Assembly (NCBI RefSeq): GCF_036884655.1
Contig: NC_088356.1
Coordinates: forward strand, 10,607,001-10,671,000
Direction of reading: 5' to 3'
DNA from: Musa acuminata AAA Group
Lineage: Eukaryota; Streptophyta; Magnoliopsida; Zingiberales; Musaceae
Length of the DNA stretch: 64,000 nt
Numbering within the stretch: the stretch's first letter is position 1; every line of letters starts with the position of its first letter. Positions 61,033 to 64,000 of this stretch are shown one piece after another. Under the pieces are notes generated by a model. It ran no database searches. It was not told where the DNA came from and saw nothing but the letters and a program-made list of their open reading frames with translations. Position numbers and translations under genes: made by a program.

Positions 61033-62500
61033 ACGCGGCCTCGGTAGCATCAGCTATCACGCAATAAGCAGCGGGTGTATGTGTGTGTGTTGAATGCATG
61101 TAGGAGAACCTGTTTGCCTCTGCTTCGATCGTCGTTTTGCTTTCCGGTATGGCGTGCTTTAGCTTTAGCGATGATGTATTAGTAAATGGCTTGCTGAACT
61201 TCGTTAATGTTTCGTTGCCTTCGCTGCACAATTTGCTTTCTTTTTCTCTTTCTATGATTCGCTATTGTCTGCTTGCAACTTTCCCTTGCCATCGTCGTAC
61301 GTACGGTCCTGTCCCACCGAGCTAGTGGGGTAAGGGATTAGGCCTCTTGGATCGTTGTGCCGACACAAGCTTGCTTGGACTATGGCCATCGGATCCAATA
61401 GGGAGTCGATGCGTTCTGTGATCCGCACCGATAGGATTAATCATTCATGTTGGCAAACCCCGCCGCACCGAGCAAGTAAAATTATCATAAGACATAATAT
61501 ATCACAATTAATATAGGACGAATTCCAGGAAAACACTCTATTTTTAGCTCTTTTTTTTCCCGTAACCATACTCATATTTTTCATTTTTTGTCAACATTCC
61601 ACAAAATATCTCTAACAAGCCACAATAACAATTCTCGTTTATTCTTTTAAACCAAGCTACAGGGTAAATTGATCTACAGAGTGAATAAAAATAATGCAAT
61701 TAATGTCTTCCTTTTTAGTTGTTCTTGTTTCTAGACCAACAAACATATTTTTTAAAATCATATTTTGTATATGAGAAGTTCTATTGAATCTTGAATCAAT
61801 TTATGTTGGTTATAGAATTTTTAAATAAGTATACAATATTTTGATAAAGGTTTTTAAAATACTGCAAATTTATTAAAAATAATATAAGTGACGTGTGAAT
61901 TTTATACATGCGAGGTTAATATTGTCACCCTGTGACCATCGATTGGTTGTACCCAATACTAGTTAGTATAACTCCCTCGTCAAAGGATATTTCGAAATTG
62001 TGAAAAATAAGATCTTTAGAAAATATAAAAAAAGGGATACATTGTAGAAAAACTTCAAAATGAAAATACAAAATTGACCATTTAATATAACAAAGTTACT
62101 CTCAAATGGTTAGATATTATTGTATACTCTCTCTCACTGCTACCAATAAAGATTTCTTAGACGCGACTCCGAATCAAATCGAATTGATTCAACTATCAAC
62201 AAAATTTTGGTACCAAGAGGAGGATCACACATCTTAAAAGCATCTCTCATCCTACCCTCAACACTTATACCCCGTCTTCAACTACAAAAGTTGTTTCCGT
62301 TCGATCGCATAGTTTGACAGCAGTATACATTCAATTTAGAATTAGTTTACAACTTTAGGCATTCTTGATTTTGATGTTTGTTTATTTAGGTATCCTTGCT
62401 TTGAGGATTATTTCAACATGCTTTAGAGGAAGATATTTAACCATCGGTGGAAACTAGTATTTTAAGGTCTCGGGTCAAGCATTCGATATACGCTAGTAGT
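61033..62500. other. Intergenic
   Basis: 3' UTR of the LEA-type gene (to about 61330), then AT-rich sequence. 62080-62460 resembles retrotransposon LTR DNA (GAGGAGGATCACACATC..TACCCTCAACACTTATACC, GTATCCTTGCTTTGAGGAT), but I found no paired LTR. Confidence 0.4.
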
Positions 62501-62512
62501 TCATCTCCGACA

Positions 62513-62610
62513 AGGTTCCTTGGGATAGAAACGTGGGCGATTACACTGCCGCCAAGCTCCGCTATTCGAGAGGTTTGGAGGCGTCGAAGGCGTTGAGATC
62601 AAGGCTTCGG
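62513..62610 (+). pseudogene. Exon-like open segment of unknown origin
   Basis: One frame reads DKVPWDRNVGDYTAAKLRYS..EASKALRSRL and ends at a strong donor (CTTCG/GTGAGT). There is no start codon and no clear partner exon. Downstream text (62660-62960) is open in pieces with one stop. It could be a retrotransposon gag relic or a lost gene. Confidence 0.25.
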
Positions 62611-63034
62611 TGAGTATAGTTCGTCTCTACATGTGCTTAAAATTGCATTGCAATTATCACCCGATGATATTACTTCGGAGAGTAGCAAAGAAGATAAGCA
62701 ATTAAAAAAAGTGATAATTCTGATGTTGAAAAACGTTGAGCTACAAAATGAATTTTGAAATATTATTTATTTTCTTGAAGACGAAGATATCTCTGTAGAA
62801 TTACTGAAATATTTCTGTGGGTTAGGAAAGTATACATCCAATCGTTTTTTCTGCCTCTCGGATCTAAAAAAACTGGGAGATCGATTTCTTGTTTTCGGTA
62901 AAAGAAAAATTAAAATACTTTCTTCGCAGATAAAAACAGAGATAATAATGGAACTCTCGTATCAATATTAATTAAAACATTTTCAACACAAACATAAAAT
63001 TGCAAAATTCTCAGACAATGAATGGATTAGCAAT

Positions 63035-63140
63035 CGCGGAGATCAGAGTCCTGGCTTGATCTTCTCCGTAAAGGAGAAGACATTAGCGCACAGTGTGTTC
63101 ATAGTCGATCATCTGGGGAAAGGCTCATCATCTCGCCGCG
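63035..63140 (-). ncRNA. Box C/D snoRNA-like gene, unit A1
   Basis: On the minus strand: box C ATGATGA (63131-63125), box D CTGA (63046-63043), and a terminal stem CGCGG..CCGCG plus AGA..TCT. Between them lie GTTCATAGTCGATCAT (plus-strand reading, shared by all four units) and a hairpin CTTCTCC-GTAA-AGGAGAAG. Length and layout fit a box C/D snoRNA, which would guide 2'-O-methylation in the nucleolus. I could not name it or its target. Confidence 0.5.
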
Positions 63141-63213
63141 ACCATTGATGTATCATCAACGGCAACAAAGCATCAGAAATCAACAAAACTAAAAAAAGGA
63201 AAACAGAAGATGG

Positions 63214-63327
63214 AAGGATGGAGATCAGAACCGCTGGCTTGAATCTTCCTCCTCCAATCTGAGGAGACAAAGAAAAATGCACAGTGTATTCACCGTCGAT
63301 CATTTGGGGAAAGGATCATCACATCCC
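63214..63327 (-). ncRNA. Box C/D snoRNA-like gene, unit B1
   Basis: Box C TGATGA (63321-63316), box D CTGA (63228-63225), terminal stem GGATG..CATCC. The internal hairpin changes to CTCCTC-CAATCT-GAGGAG, so pairing is kept although the bases differ from unit A. The blocks CTGGCTTGA and TCGATCAT.TGGGGAAAGG (plus-strand reading) are shared with A1. Confidence 0.5.
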
Positions 63328-63529
63328 GTAGAACACCTCCATCATTCTCTTCCAAATCGGAAAAGAAAATGAAACAAAAAGAAGAAAGAAACCAATCATG
63401 GATTTATCAACAGACATGAACACAAACGCTAAGAATCTAACGCCGAAAAGATCATGAAATCTAGAGATCTCGACTACGAAGCCTCCGCGAAGAAAGAGGA
63501 ACCTTAACTTTAAACGAGGAGGCGAGCTA

Positions 63530-63557
63530 CTTATAGAAAGGAAACGAGAAACCCTAA
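63530..63557 (-). promoter_or_regulatory. Telo-box plus TATA promoter for the snoRNA-like pair
   Basis: On the minus strand TTAGGGTTT (63557-63549, the telo-box AAACCCTAA on the plus strand) is followed 13 bp later by TATAAG (63535-63530). Telo-boxes are typical of plant snoRNA and ribosomal-protein promoters. Transcription would run leftward into units B1 and A1. Confidence 0.5.
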
Positions 63558-63616
63558 TGGCCATCGGAAAGGAGATCAACGATTGCACCATGCCAGCCAT
63601 TGGATTGGTTGGCAAT

Positions 63617-63722
63617 CGCGGAGATCAGAAACCTGGCTTGATCTTCTCCTTGAAGGAGAAAACAATAGCGCACAGTATGTTCATAGTCGATCATCTGGGG
63701 AAAGGATCATCATCTCGCCACG
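63617..63722 (-). ncRNA. Box C/D snoRNA-like gene, unit A2
   Basis: Duplicate of A1: box C TGATGA (63712-63707), box D CTGA (63628-63625), hairpin TTCTCC-TTGAA-GGAGAA. Five bases before box D differ from A1 (GGTTT against GGACT). Confidence 0.5.
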
Positions 63723-63802
63723 ACCATTAATGCATCAACAACGGCTGACAAGCATAAAAAAATCAGAGAATCTAAAAAACAAGAAAGGGAGGAAGACGAT
63801 GG

Positions 63803-63919
63803 AGGGATGGAGATCAGAATCGCTGGCTTGAATCTTCCTCCTCAAAAATGAGGGGTAGATAAAGAAACACGCGCAGTGTATTCATCGTCGATCATTTGGG
63901 GAAAGGATCATCACATCTC
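63803..63919 (-). ncRNA. Box C/D snoRNA-like gene, unit B2
   Basis: Duplicate of B1: box C TGATGA (63913-63908), box D CTGA (63817-63814), hairpin CCTC-AAAAAT-GAGG. Its own promoter would lie right of the window. Confidence 0.48.
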
Positions 63920-64000
63920 ATGAAACACCTCCGCCGATCTCTTCCAAATCCGAAAAAGGAAAACGAGAAACAAAGACGAAAGTGAAGTAGGATCCATCGA

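Noticed and set aside
60637..61231. Arg/Gly-rich minus-strand frames at the LEA-type gene
   Set aside because: Mirror frames of a GC-rich exon; the plus-strand frame has the family motifs and the splice sites.
63319..63615. 98-codon minus-strand frame rich in Phe/Ser
   Set aside because: It runs over the snoRNA-like promoter and leader; no family features, and start context is poor.

Overview
The window is nuclear DNA of a flowering plant, and almost certainly a monocot. Genes have short introns and plant-type splice sites, about half of the window is nested LTR retrotransposons, and it carries MIR528, a microRNA known only from monocots. A banana-family (Musaceae) genome is my best guess, but that is inference.

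Layout. 1-6 kb: the 3' end of a BRCA1-like tandem-BRCT gene (+), a two-exon plant defensin gene (-, 2350-2884) and a decayed member of a small coiled-coil family (about 4.68-5.36 kb). 6-27.8 kb: a stack of retrotransposons at least three levels deep. An old copia element (copia-2) has its left LTR broken by a Ty3/gypsy chromovirus (gypsy-1) and by a solo LTR. Gypsy-1 is itself broken by another solo LTR and by a nearly complete 8.7-kb copia element (copia-1). 28.7-39.5 kb: a second Ty3 element (gypsy-2), broken by a 4.3-kb Sirevirus-like insertion and by a solo LTR. 39.5-45 kb: more coiled-coil family members and an unidentified minus-strand coiled-coil/membrane gene fragment. 45.1-50.4 kb: a third copia element (copia-3, minus strand). 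50.9-54.4 kb: three further coiled-coil family copies. 55.1-55.8 kb: MIR528 with a cluster of GTAC boxes upstream of its TATA box. 55.9-59.3 kb: AT-rich repeats. 59.97-61.03 kb: a two-exon LEA-type gene. 63.0-63.9 kb: a tandem duplication of paired box C/D snoRNA-like genes on the minus strand, with a telo-box/TATA promoter between the two pairs.

Most distinctive host content: seven same-strand copies, intact to ruined, of a small-protein family that I do not recognise. Members are built of short exons, nearly all with phase-0 introns; three of them begin Met-Gly-(Asn/Ser), a possible N-myristoylation start, and continue into a coiled coil. Retrotransposons have split the array into three parts. 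MIR528 and the defensin are the functionally clearest loci. All splice models come from reading sites and frames by eye; no transcript or database evidence was available.
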